Shown: positions 8,030 to 15,434 of the stretch, one piece after another | How positions within the stretch are numbered: the first letter of the stretch is position 1 | How the letters are laid out: each line of letters begins with the position of its first letter | Source: CAZWVA01 sp964636885 | GTDB lineage: Bacteria > Desulfobacterota_D > UBA1144 > Nemesobacterales > CSP1-2 | Assembly: GCA_964636885.1 (NCBI GenBank) | Contig: CAZWVA010000018.1 | Coordinates: 1 to 39,571 of the forward strand | Direction: 5' to 3' | Length of the DNA stretch: 39,571 nucleotides | Notes under the pieces: generated by a model | What the model saw: the letters and a program-made list of their open reading frames with translations, nothing else | Databases searched by the model: none | What the model was told of the DNA's origin: nothing | Made by a program: the position numbers and the translations under genes

Positions 8030-8788
8030 CTACAGGCATTCAAGGCTCACACACAACCCAGACAAGAACCCCTCGACGGCAAGGCTACCGCAAAGCTCAG
8101 GTACGAAACAGGTAGAAGCCAAATCCTTAAGCCTGCCGATCTTCCCCTCCTCCACAGAGATTTCGGGATCGAGTGGTAGAACCCCTAGAATCGGCTCTCC
8201 TGTCATCTTGGCAATAAGCCCTGGGTTCGTGCGCTCCGCAAGACCGGGATCTGGAGGAAACCGGTTTATGACGATTCCCAATACCTTAAGACCCCTCGTC
8301 CTTGCAGATTCCAGTGTGAGAAGCGTGTGGTTCAGGGTCCCAAGACCGGGGCGCACAACAACGATAATATGGAGTTTCAGATCGGAAGCCAGGTCCGACA
8401 TGAGATAGCCCTCGGTTATTGGAACCAGTAGCCCGCCAGCACCCTCCACAATTACAGTCTCATGGGTCGAACTAAGACCATGGAAGGCGGATCTTATCCT
8501 TCCTAGATCTATCCTCTCCCCTATGAGACTCGAGGCAACGAGTGGAGCAAGAGGGTGAGGGAAGCGGTAGGGGCAAACCTCATCCAAGGGATAATCGACT
8601 CCGATCACCCTCTGGACGAATTCGATGTCCATGAGTCCCCCCGAATCGGTTCCGGTTTGTACGGGCTTCATCACGACAACCCTCTTACCCGATTGCTTTA
8701 AGGTCCAGGCAAGAGCAGCAGATACAACGGTTTTTCCAACACCCGTATCGGTACCTGTAACAAATATTCCTTTGGGAAGGTGAAGCAT
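8030..8788 (-). CDS. bioD: ATP-dependent dethiobiotin synthetase BioD
   Basis: The enzyme closes the ureido ring of dethiobiotin from 7,8-diaminopelargonic acid, CO2 and ATP, the penultimate step of biotin synthesis, in the cytoplasm. The 252-residue protein has the BioD P-loop (GTDTGVGKT, residues 12-20), the substrate-binding KPVQTG (41-46) and the EGAGGLLVP motif (Glu115). It is slightly longer than usual because of a C-terminal tail. No other bio gene is in the window. The gene starts 13 bases after bcp on the same strand and lacks a clear ribosome-binding site, so it is probably translated from the upstream message. The start is fixed by the P-loop, which must lie near the N-terminus. 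Confidence 0.93.
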   Translation of the reverse strand: MLHLPKGIFVTGTDTGVGKTVVSAALAWTLKQSGKRVVVMKPVQTGTDSGGLMDIEFVQRVIGVDYPLDEVCPYRFPHPLAPLVASSLIGERIDLGRIRSAFHGLSSTHETVIVEGAGGLLVPITEGYLMSDLASDLKLHIIVVVRPGLGTLNHTLLTLESARTRGLKVLGIVINRFPPDPGLAERTNPGLIAKMTGEPILGVLPLDPEISVEEGKIGRLKDLASTCFVPELCGSLAVEGFLSGLCVSLECL

Positions 8789-8801
8789 ATTTCAGAATAG
8801 T

Positions 8802-9260
8802 CTATAGTCCGAGTTCCTTTATCTTTTCGATCACTTCCTCGGCGTGCCTCGATGTATCCACTTTATGCCAGATATATCTGATAACACCGGATTTATCTAT
8901 GAGGAATGTTACCCTCCTAGCAGAGCCGTGGTCACTCTCGACCCCGTATGCCTTTATGATATTCCTCTCTTTATCGCTTAGTAGAGGAAATACGAGGTTG
9001 TATCTATCCCTGAAACCCTCGTGGGATTTAACGCTATCTGTGCTTACACCCAGTATCTGAACCCCGAGTTTTTCAAACTCCTCCGCCCTGTCCCTCATAG
9101 AACACGCCTCCTTCGTACAGCCCGGTGTGTTGTCCTTTGGATAAAAATAGAGAACAACGGTCTTTTTGTTTTTGAAATCGCTGAGTCTTATCCTCTTACC
9201 CCCATAGGTCTCGGCCTCAATATCGGGGGCCTTGTCTCCTATCTTGGGCATCTCAGACAC
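8802..9260 (-). CDS. bcp: Thioredoxin-dependent peroxiredoxin Bcp/PrxQ
   Basis: A 152-residue peroxiredoxin of the Bcp/PrxQ class that reduces hydrogen peroxide and organic hydroperoxides with thioredoxin as reductant. The peroxidatic Cys48 lies in TPGCTKEAC and the resolving Cys53 follows five residues later, the PrxQ helix arrangement. The GxxAPxF-like start, the YFYPKDNTPGCT active-site loop and VTFLIDKSGVIRYIW are all family features. I take GTG at 9260 as start because GGAGG lies 9 bases before it; the next in-frame ATG (9251) is too far from that site. It sits between a SufT-like gene and bioD on the same strand. Confidence 0.95.
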   Translation of the reverse strand: MSEMPKIGDKAPDIEAETYGGKRIRLSDFKNKKTVVLYFYPKDNTPGCTKEACSMRDRAEEFEKLGVQILGVSTDSVKSHEGFRDRYNLVFPLLSDKERNIIKAYGVESDHGSARRVTFLIDKSGVIRYIWHKVDTSRHAEEVIEKIKELGL

Positions 9261-9301
9261 ACAGAAGAACCTCCTTCAGACGAGTTCTATAGCCTGAACT
9301 A

Positions 9302-9883
9302 TCAGATATACCCCAATGCCCTCTTTGCCTCTTCGCTCATCCTGCTTGGATCCCACGGGGGATCCCACACGACCTCAATCGTCGCCTCCTCAACCCCTGG
9401 AAGTTCCTCAAGTAGTATCTGTGCTTCCTGAACCATCTCTCCCGCCGTAGGACATCCGGGGGATGTAAGGGTCATCTTCACGTTAACCCTCCTGCCCTCT
9501 ATGCTGACACCGTAGACGAGACCGAGATTCACGATATCAATCGGGATCTCAGGATCGTATACATCGCTTAGAACCTCCAAGACCCTCTCCTCCGTAATAA
9601 CCGGCTCTCTAACGGAAGAAGCCCCTTCTTTTTCTACATCTTGGGAGATACCAGAACCCTCGCCCTGTGAAACCACTCCCCTCTCCTCGGATTGAACCGA
9701 CCGGGTGTCTTCTTCTAGGTTACGGGTCTCAAGCCCGTGTATGTTTTCCGTCCTCGAACTCTCGGCCCTTTTTAAGGTACCCACCTCCTCTTCATGTCTA
9801 CCCTCATTTTCAATTTGATTGGTTTTGGTATCCCTTTCCTCTTCCTTCTTAAAAAGCCTAGTAAACATATCTCCAAGCCCCAT
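9302..9883 (-). CDS. SufT/MIP18-family (DUF59) iron-sulfur assembly protein with long charged N-terminal extension
   Basis: The C-terminal part (about residues 97-193) is a DUF59/MIP18 domain of the kind found in SufT and PaaD, which help mature iron-sulfur proteins. It shows YDPEIPIDIVNLGLVYGV, the conserved TSPGCPTAGEM with Cys144, and ends in WDPPWDPSRMSEEAKRALG. The first 95 residues are unusual: after a short basic-hydrophobic start (MGLGDMFTRLFKKEEER) they are low-complexity and rich in Glu, Ser, Arg and Thr, most likely disordered. GGAGG lies 7 bases before the ATG. The nearby act operon needs many iron-sulfur clusters, so a supporting role is reasonable but inferred. The gene is followed by bcp after 41 bases. 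Confidence 0.85.
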   Translation of the reverse strand: MGLGDMFTRLFKKEEERDTKTNQIENEGRHEEEVGTLKRAESSRTENIHGLETRNLEEDTRSVQSEERGVVSQGEGSGISQDVEKEGASSVREPVITEERVLEVLSDVYDPEIPIDIVNLGLVYGVSIEGRRVNVKMTLTSPGCPTAGEMVQEAQILLEELPGVEEATIEVVWDPPWDPSRMSEEAKRALGYI

Positions 9884-9963
9884 CTTCGTCCTCCTTGGAT
9901 GGTATTAAGCCCTTCTTAAATACTACACGTTGATTCTATGTATTTAAAGCCTTAGTCCGATTA

Positions 9964-10482
9964 TCAGATCAATCTCCTAATGACAGAAAGGGCGGCCTCG
10001 TAGTTCGGATGATGGGTCACTTCCTTTACATACTCGACATGCTGAACGGTATCGTTCTTATCCACCACAAATATGGCCCTAGAAAGAAGCCTATACTCTT
10101 TAATCAAGACCCCATAGGCCTCGCCAAAAGAGGCGTCTTTATAGTCCGATATGGTCTTTACCTTGTCTATCCCAGCCGCACCACAGTAGCGACTAAGGGC
10201 AAACGGGAGATCCATGCTCACCGTAACTATAGCTACGTCGCCAGGAAGATTGGCCGCTTCCTCATTAAAGCGCCTTGTCTGAGCGTCGCAAACAGGCGTA
10301 TCTACAGATACAACGACATTAAAAACCTTGACCTTGTCCTTATAGCTATCCAGTGTAACAGGTGATCCGAGCGCCTGAAGGGATGTGAAATTCGGTGCCT
10401 TATCCCCGACCTTTATTTCGGGGCCTACCAGTGTTACAGGATTGCCTCTCATCGTAACCACGCCGGGTCTTTCTATTGCCAT
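9964..10482 (-). CDS. tpx: Thiol peroxidase Tpx
   Basis: A 172-residue atypical two-Cys peroxiredoxin of the Tpx family, which prefers alkyl hydroperoxides and uses thioredoxin. The peroxidatic Cys65 is in SVDTPVCDAQTRRFNEEA and the resolving Cys100 in LSRYCGAAG, matching the roughly 34-residue separation of Tpx. The N-terminal TMRGNPVTLVG and VTVSMDLPFA are also typical. GAGGAGG lies 9 bases before the ATG. With bcp nearby this makes two peroxiredoxins of different classes within 1.7 kb. Confidence 0.96.
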   Translation of the reverse strand: MAIERPGVVTMRGNPVTLVGPEIKVGDKAPNFTSLQALGSPVTLDSYKDKVKVFNVVVSVDTPVCDAQTRRFNEEAANLPGDVAIVTVSMDLPFALSRYCGAAGIDKVKTISDYKDASFGEAYGVLIKEYRLLSRAIFVVDKNDTVQHVEYVKEVTHHPNYEAALSVIRRLI

Positions 10483-10533
10483 TTTGCATTACCTCCTCGA
10501 TCGTTTTTGTTGAATAATCGGCTTTAAAACTAG

Positions 10534-10560
10534 GCTATATAGAAGCCCCTCGAATGTCAA
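10534..10560 (-). promoter_or_regulatory. Tentative tpx promoter
   Basis: A perfect TTGACA (minus strand, 10555-10560) is followed after a short 15-base spacer by TATAGC (10534-10539). Start would fall near 10527, about 45 bases before the tpx ATG. The spacer is shorter than optimal, so only the -35 element is convincing. Confidence 0.35.
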
Positions 10561-10599
10561 TAGAAAACAAAAAAGGCAAATCGTCTTATTAAAACGAAT

Positions 10600-10630
10600 T
10601 TGACAAAGTATAAAAAGCGTGCAATATTAA
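10600..10630 (+). promoter_or_regulatory. Tentative cold-shock gene promoter
   Basis: TTGACA at 10600-10605 precedes an A+T-rich stretch with two possible -10 boxes: AATATT at 10623-10628 after 17 bases and TATTAA at 10625-10630 after 19 bases. Either would give a leader of about 25-30 bases, far shorter than the structured leader of enterobacterial cspA. The region is divergent from the tpx promoter, about 40 bases away. Confidence 0.35.
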
Positions 10631-10660
10631 AAAGTAAATAACCTAATAGGAGGCAATCAG

Positions 10661-10867
10661 TTGTCCAGAGGTAAAGTAAAGTGGTTCAATGAATCCAAGG
10701 GTTACGGGTTCATTCAGCAGGAAGACGGTAAGGACGTGTTCGTCCACTACAGTGCTATTCAAGAGGGAGGCTTCAAGACCCTTACAGAGGGTGAAGTCGT
10801 AGAGTTCGAAGTGATCCAAGGTCCTAAGGGACTCCAGGCAAGCAAAGTCACGAAGGTCAAACAATAG
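10661..10867 (+). CDS. Cold-shock-domain RNA/DNA-binding protein
   Basis: A 68-residue single OB-fold cold-shock protein that binds single-stranded RNA or DNA and melts RNA structure. Both nucleic-acid-binding motifs are intact: RNP1 as KGYGFI and RNP2 as VFVHY, within GKVKWFNESKGYGFIQQEDGKDVFVHYSAI. The start is TTG at 10661, supported by TAGGAGG ending 7 bases upstream and by the family-typical length; no ATG or GTG is available. Whether it is cold-inducible cannot be told, since the leader is short. Two hairpins lie downstream. Confidence 0.96.
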   Translation: MSRGKVKWFNESKGYGFIQQEDGKDVFVHYSAIQEGGFKTLTEGEVVEFEVIQGPKGLQASKVTKVKQ

Positions 10868-10977
10868 TACTGATTTAACGCCTTTCTGAGAAATTCCCAA
10901 GCGTAGTTCTCGGAAAAGTAGATTCTTGACTGGGTTGAATTAGAAAGCGGGGTAGTCTGCTCTTCAGTGCTTTTTCA

Positions 10978-11021
10978 GGGACCGCCGGTCCCCAGGGGGG
11001 GTGGTTTATCTAAAACCGCCC
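10978..11021 (+). other. Two adjacent hairpins between the cold-shock gene and the aldo/keto reductase
   Basis: The first is a perfect 6-bp stem with a 3-base loop, GGGACC-GCC-GGTCCC (10978-10992). The second is a 9-bp stem with one G-T pair, GGGTGGTTT-ATCTA-AAACCGCCC (10999-11021). Neither is followed by a T-tract, so they are not classical intrinsic terminators. The rest of the 236-base gap (10868-11103) has a weaker stem near 10887-10916 and no ORF that I can support. Confidence 0.5.
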
Positions 11022-11103
11022 GGCTAGGAACCCATTATCCAACTCTTAATCACACTGACCACTGGTAGCCACCGGACATTCGGGTAGAATAAAACTAGGC
11101 ATT

Positions 11104-12210
11104 ATGGATAATCACGCTACCAGAGAAGGCACAGCACGCTACAGAGAGAGATTCAAGGACCTCCTTGCACTCGAACACTTTAGAGAAGCCGAGGGCCTGT
11201 GGATGTCTTCAATTGGATTTGGCTCCTATCTTGGAGATCACGATGATGCAACGGATACGAGATACAGGGATGCGGTCATCCGCGCTGTGGAACTCGGCTG
11301 TAATAATATAGACACGGCCATCAATTACAGGTTTCAAAGAAGCGAACGCTCCATAGGGGTGGCTCTTGAGACGCTGTTTAGAGAGGGGAAGGCCTCCCGT
11401 AACGAGATGATAGTCGCTACAAAGGGCGGTTATATTCCATTTGACGGCGCTCCCCCAAGAGACATAAAAGGGTATTTCATCGAAACCTTCATAAAACCGG
11501 GGGTCGTAAGGCCTGAGGATATAGTAGCGGGAAGTCACTGCATAGCTCCACGGTACATAGAAAATCAGATTGAATGCAGTCTCAAAAACCTCCGCCTAGA
11601 ATGCATTGATATCTACTACATGCACAACCCCGAAGAACAACTGAGAAAGGTATCGAGAGTGGAGTTCCATAAACGAATCGGTGCCGCTTTCGAGATCCTT
11701 GAAGGCAAGGTTTCGGAAGGGAAGATCAGGATGTACGGCACGGCCACATGGAACGGCTACCGTCAGGATAAGGACGCTCCGGGCTACATGTCGCTCGAAG
11801 AGTTGGTACGAATAGCAAGGAGAGTAGCGGGGGAAAGACACCATTTTAAGGTCGTTCAGCTCCCCTTTAACCTGGCTATGCCAGAAGCCCTTATCTTAAG
11901 GAACCAGAGTATAGAGGGAGAAATGGTCTCACTAATCGAAGCGGCCTGGAATCTAGGAATCACGGTCATCTCGAGTTCGTCGCTCCTCCAAGGTCATCTC
12001 TCAATGAACCTTCCCGAGTTTATCGGTAAGTGCCTAAAGGGATTGGAAACGGACGCACAGCGCGCCATCCAGTTTGTACGTTCGACACCGGGAATAACGG
12101 CCGCTCTCGTTGGAATGAGCGATACGAATCACGTAGAGGAAAATATGAGGGTTGCCCAGATACCACCCGCTTCTCTAGATGATCTTAAGGGCCTATTTAC
12201 ACATGAGTAA
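11104..12210 (+). CDS. Aldo/keto reductase family oxidoreductase
   Basis: A 368-residue NAD(P)H-dependent aldo/keto reductase with a TIM-barrel fold. The catalytic tetrad is visible as Asp70 and Tyr75 (NIDTAINY), Lys107 (VATKGG) and His174 (YYMHNPEEQ). The cofactor-binding end shows ISSSSLLQG and the late GITAALVGMSDTNHVEEN. It is longer than the usual 310-330 residues, with an N-terminal helical extension and an insertion near residues 112-145 (GAPPRDIKGYFIETF). The substrate cannot be inferred. It stands alone on the plus strand and is convergent with the acetyltransferase. Confidence 0.9.
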   Translation: MDNHATREGTARYRERFKDLLALEHFREAEGLWMSSIGFGSYLGDHDDATDTRYRDAVIRAVELGCNNIDTAINYRFQRSERSIGVALETLFREGKASRNEMIVATKGGYIPFDGAPPRDIKGYFIETFIKPGVVRPEDIVAGSHCIAPRYIENQIECSLKNLRLECIDIYYMHNPEEQLRKVSRVEFHKRIGAAFEILEGKVSEGKIRMYGTATWNGYRQDKDAPGYMSLEELVRIARRVAGERHHFKVVQLPFNLAMPEALILRNQSIEGEMVSLIEAAWNLGITVISSSSLLQGHLSMNLPEFIGKCLKGLETDAQRAIQFVRSTPGITAALVGMSDTNHVEENMRVAQIPPASLDDLKGLFTHE

Positions 12211-12302
12211 TAGCAACGTTACCATACATTCCGTACCTTTGCCATTACCTGTATTACCTCGCACTCCGATAAAACGAAGTTGGCCCTGCTTACCCCACAT
12301 CC

Positions 12303-12339
12303 GGATACTGAGGAAGCCGTGATTTATCCCTCGGTATCC
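12303..12339. repeat. 11-bp inverted repeat in a convergent intergenic gap
   Basis: GGATACTGAGG (12303-12313) and CCTCGGTATCC (12329-12339) form an 11-bp stem with one G-T pair and a 15-base loop. It lies between two convergent genes (12211-12367), where a bidirectional terminator would be expected, but no T-run flanks it on either strand. Confidence 0.45.
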
Positions 12340-12367
12340 CATTTACGGTCAGCGGTTTCACATATCG

Positions 12368-12910
12368 TTACCTTTTGGGCAGTTCCTTCTCCAGTAATAA
12401 CCTATCCTCACTCTCCCCACTCTCTTTAAAACCCTGCCTTCTGAAGAAGCATAGAGAGGGTAGATTGACCTTTAAAACCCCGACACGAACCCTTTCTACC
12501 ACACCGTCCTCTTCAAGGGATCCGAGGAGAAGCCCGAGTGCCCTCTGTCCGTATCCCCGTCTTCTGTCCTCAGGGCTGAAGATGGCAAGCGATAACCACG
12601 CCGTCTGTCCCACCTCCACGTTATAGAGCCCCAGAAAACCGATGGTTCGAGGTTTGTCGTTTTCCCTAATCTCGATTAGATAAAAGGCCCAAAAAGAGGT
12701 AATCACCCACCTCCAGAAAGACAATAAAGAACCAAAAGCCCTATTCCCCACGCCGTTAGCCTTGAGGAAAACCTCCGGATTAAATAGAGAATACAATGCG
12801 GACAGTTCTCTTAAGCGATACGGACGAAGGACAAGATCACAGTTTCCTATGCAACGCCAAAACCTGGCCGTTTTAATGTCAAAGATGCTAAAGATCCTGT
12901 CAATAACCAT
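12368..12910 (-). CDS. GNAT-family N-acetyltransferase
   Basis: A 180-residue acetyltransferase of the GNAT superfamily. The acetyl-CoA pyrophosphate loop is seen as EDRRRGYGQRAL (around 114-125), and the C-terminal motif as LKVNLPSLCFFRRQGFKESGE. The N-terminal 50 residues are atypical and may include a substrate-selecting segment. The arrangement (RIM-like, acetylating an amine or protein N-terminus) suggests a small-molecule or protein acetylase, but the substrate is unknown. GGGAG lies about 10 bases before the ATG. The gene stands alone. Confidence 0.82.
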   Translation of the reverse strand: MVIDRIFSIFDIKTARFWRCIGNCDLVLRPYRLRELSALYSLFNPEVFLKANGVGNRAFGSLLSFWRWVITSFWAFYLIEIRENDKPRTIGFLGLYNVEVGQTAWLSLAIFSPEDRRRGYGQRALGLLLGSLEEDGVVERVRVGVLKVNLPSLCFFRRQGFKESGESEDRLLLEKELPKR

Positions 12911-13209
12911 GGGCCCTGTTCTCCCAATTTATAATTGATTAAATGCGAAACCCATTCAACAACGGGTTAAACCATATTCCGAAATATGTCTTCAAACCAT
13001 CCCTTAAGTTGCACAGACGAACACGCTAACAGAAAAAACTATAGATTAAGATTAACCTCACAAAAACACCTTGCTGTCCCAACCGATCCGGTATTAAAAG
13101 CCGGGGTTTTGAATTTATCGCACCTTTGATAATATAACACAGTGTTTATTCCGGTTACAATCATGTATAGAGTGTTTCAATTGTATCATTCTAAATGCCT
13201 CGAATTGCG
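12911..13209. other. Intergenic region without a supported gene
   Basis: This 299-base, A+T-rich stretch holds no ORF with recognisable features. It contains a small perfect hairpin CATATT-CCGA-AATATG (12973-12988) and a short palindrome AACACAGTGTT (13136-13146). It may contain the promoter of the minus-strand acetyltransferase, but I see no convincing -35/-10 pair. Confidence 0.5.
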
Positions 13210-13459
13210 CTAACCGATGATGCGCGCAATAACAAAGGCCGCTCCAGCCGCCAAGTAGCCCCCGAGCCCCATTGCGATTGAACCCGCCACGATCTCGGCG
13301 AGCCCGGCAATTACCACGATGCCTGTGGATGTCACCGCACCGGATAAACCAGCGGCAAGGGCAAAGGGAACGGTCAATCCATCGGACATCCCTATTACGA
13401 TATCTCGAACCGTTTCTGTCGCCATAAAGTGTTTTTCTATATTGTGGTGTTACTGGCAT
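13210..13459 (-). pseudogene. Broken VIT1/CCC1-family iron/manganese transporter
   Basis: The frame from 13425 to 13210 encodes the first two membrane helices of the vacuolar-iron-transporter family: ETVRDIVIGMSDGLTVPFAL, then AGLAEIVAGSIAMGLGGYLAA. Normal members have about 230 residues and five helices. Here GGYLAA runs directly into GAAFVIARIIG and a stop, which looks like the family's extreme C-terminus, so an internal in-frame deletion has removed most of the protein. A second lesion lies upstream: the family-typical HNIEKHF precedes MATETV in frame but has no start, whereas an ATG with a GGGGGAG site at 13459 is one base out of frame. Together these indicate a pseudogene. A functional 71-residue product from 13425 is possible but lacks its own ribosome-binding site. 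Confidence 0.75.
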
Positions 13460-13513
13460 TATCTCCCCCTATATTAGCGTGAACCTAAACCGACGTTTAG
13501 ATCGTTAAAAAGA

Positions 13514-15331
13514 TCAAAACAACCAGACGCAGATGAGATAAACCATAGAAACCAACATTAACACACCGGCGATAAGGATAGCCAAATTGGCACGATTCTC
13601 TTCCTTCTTGGGAAGTACCGTTTTTTTAGCACCCAGGACCCGAAAGATAATAGTAGGGCAAAGGATTATCATATTTAGAAAAACTGGTATGGTAAGCCAC
13701 CACGAATTAACAAAGAGTCGGCCGGAAGACACACCCGACCCGAGGCGAACAATGTCGGCAATCCGCGAAATAGCGACCAGGAGAGTCCCGAAAACACCAA
13801 GCCAAGCCCCGGTATAGGCGGTTTGAACACCGTGAATACCAGAGTTCTTAGCCACAGATCGTCCAGTAAGTTTGCTTCGCAAGCTCCCATAACCGACGTA
13901 AATCAGAAAGCCGAAATTTAGCCAGACGGCAAACCTTAACCACGAGGTTGGGGGTAGGTAGTAAATCAACCCGATGCACCCTATTACTCCAAGAATGGGA
14001 ACTATCATCCCGCCTGGGACGCGAAACGGTCGCTCTCTATTCGGATCCCTTATTCGGAGGACGACTATCCCGATACACACAAGGATAAATGCAAAGAGGG
14101 TTCCAATATTCGTAAGGTCTACCATCTCGTCCAAGCTTGAGAACATGGCCGCCGTCCCAACTGCAACTCCCGTGAGAATCGTGGAACCCCATGGCGTTCG
14201 AAAGCTCGGATGGATCCTCGCAAATATAGAGGGTAAAAGCCCGTCACGGGCCATGGAGAATAGGATGCGTGGTTGCCCTAATTGAAACACAAAGAGCACC
14301 GCCGTATGCGCGATCACCGAGCCAAGCGCGACGATGAAGATCGCTAGCCCCTTCGCATTTGCGTACTCTAATGCAAGGGTTAGGGGCTCTGCCTGCTCGG
14401 TTGAAAGCCTTTTAACCAGATCCCCATATGGGATCATTCCTGTAAAGACAGCGGCAACTATGACGTAAAAAACCGTACAAACTACGAGCGATCCGACTAT
14501 GCCAACAGGCAAGTCCCTTTGTGGGTTCTTGGCCTCCTCCGCCACCGTAGAAACGGCATCAAATCCGATATAGGCGAAAAAAATAACCGCCGCACCGGAG
14601 GCGATTCCTCCCCAACCGTTGGGCATAAACGGCCTCCAGTTATCCATCCTTACATACCCGATACTGATAAGGACGAAGAAGGTCAGGACGGTTAATTTGA
14701 TAAATACCATGATGGCGTTGAACCACGCGCTTTCCCTAATCCCAACCAAAAGAACAACGGTAATCGCCGATACAATCAGAAAGGCGACCAGATTAAACAC
14801 AATCGGGACGCCAAGGATGTGAGGGGCATTTTCAATCAATCCCGGAATCCTATGGGCGGTTTGAAAATCCGTCGAAAGCCAATCGGGGATTATATAGCCG
14901 ATTTCTCTCAAGAGGGTTTTAAGGTAGTTTGCACAACTTATAGCAACGGCAACGTTTCCAACGGCGTATTCGATTATCAAATCCCATCCGATAATCCAAG
15001 CGACGAGTTCTCCCAGGGTTGCGTAGGAATAGGTATAGGCAGAGCCTGAAATAGGCACCATAGAGGCAAACTCCGCATAACAGAGTGCAACAAACGCGCA
15101 AACTATTGCGGCCACTATGAATGAAATTATGAGTCCGGGACCCGCCCCGAGGCGATGTGTATCCCCCGCTGCCGCGGTGCCGATTGTCGCAAATATACCG
15201 GCACCGATAATGGCACCTATTCCCAGCATCGTTATATCCACAGGGCCAAGGGCTCTACGGAGGGAGTGCTTCGGAGCTTCTGCCTCGTTCAAAATAGCGT
15301 CGATACCCTTTGTTGAGAAGATCCCCGACAT
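13514..15331 (-). CDS. APC-superfamily amino-acid permease (CAT/YfnA-like)
   Basis: A 605-residue amino-acid permease with about 12-14 transmembrane helices. The broken first helix with the substrate-binding GAIIGAGIFATIGT is at about residues 37-52, and AEFASMVPISGSAYTYSYATLGE follows helix 2. The sixth helix carries FFAYIGFDAVSTVAEEAKNP, a signature of cationic amino-acid transporters. The C-terminus has extra helices compared with 460-residue bacterial members, similar to CAT-type permeases. The substrate is probably an amino acid, perhaps basic, but this is inference. It lies 103 bases after the AcvB-like gene on the same strand. Confidence 0.92.
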   Translation of the reverse strand: MSGIFSTKGIDAILNEAEAPKHSLRRALGPVDITMLGIGAIIGAGIFATIGTAAAGDTHRLGAGPGLIISFIVAAIVCAFVALCYAEFASMVPISGSAYTYSYATLGELVAWIIGWDLIIEYAVGNVAVAISCANYLKTLLREIGYIIPDWLSTDFQTAHRIPGLIENAPHILGVPIVFNLVAFLIVSAITVVLLVGIRESAWFNAIMVFIKLTVLTFFVLISIGYVRMDNWRPFMPNGWGGIASGAAVIFFAYIGFDAVSTVAEEAKNPQRDLPVGIVGSLVVCTVFYVIVAAVFTGMIPYGDLVKRLSTEQAEPLTLALEYANAKGLAIFIVALGSVIAHTAVLFVFQLGQPRILFSMARDGLLPSIFARIHPSFRTPWGSTILTGVAVGTAAMFSSLDEMVDLTNIGTLFAFILVCIGIVVLRIRDPNRERPFRVPGGMIVPILGVIGCIGLIYYLPPTSWLRFAVWLNFGFLIYVGYGSLRSKLTGRSVAKNSGIHGVQTAYTGAWLGVFGTLLVAISRIADIVRLGSGVSSGRLFVNSWWLTIPVFLNMIILCPTIIFRVLGAKKTVLPKKEENRANLAILIAGVLMLVSMVYLICVWLF

Positions 15332-15434
15332 ATACGGTTCCTGAAATTCAAGTAGGGGATTAGTAAACCATCCCTGCTATAATTACATTCCTGATCGTGT
15401 ATTATCAAAAAACCAAAATTCACATAAAACGGAT

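Noticed and set aside
13115..13459. A 114-residue minus-strand ORF beginning MPVTPQYRKT.
   Set aside because: Apart from its first codons it is out of frame with the VIT1-like sequence and Arg/Cys-rich, a shadow created by the frameshift. Only its ATG and ribosome-binding site are likely the old start of that gene.
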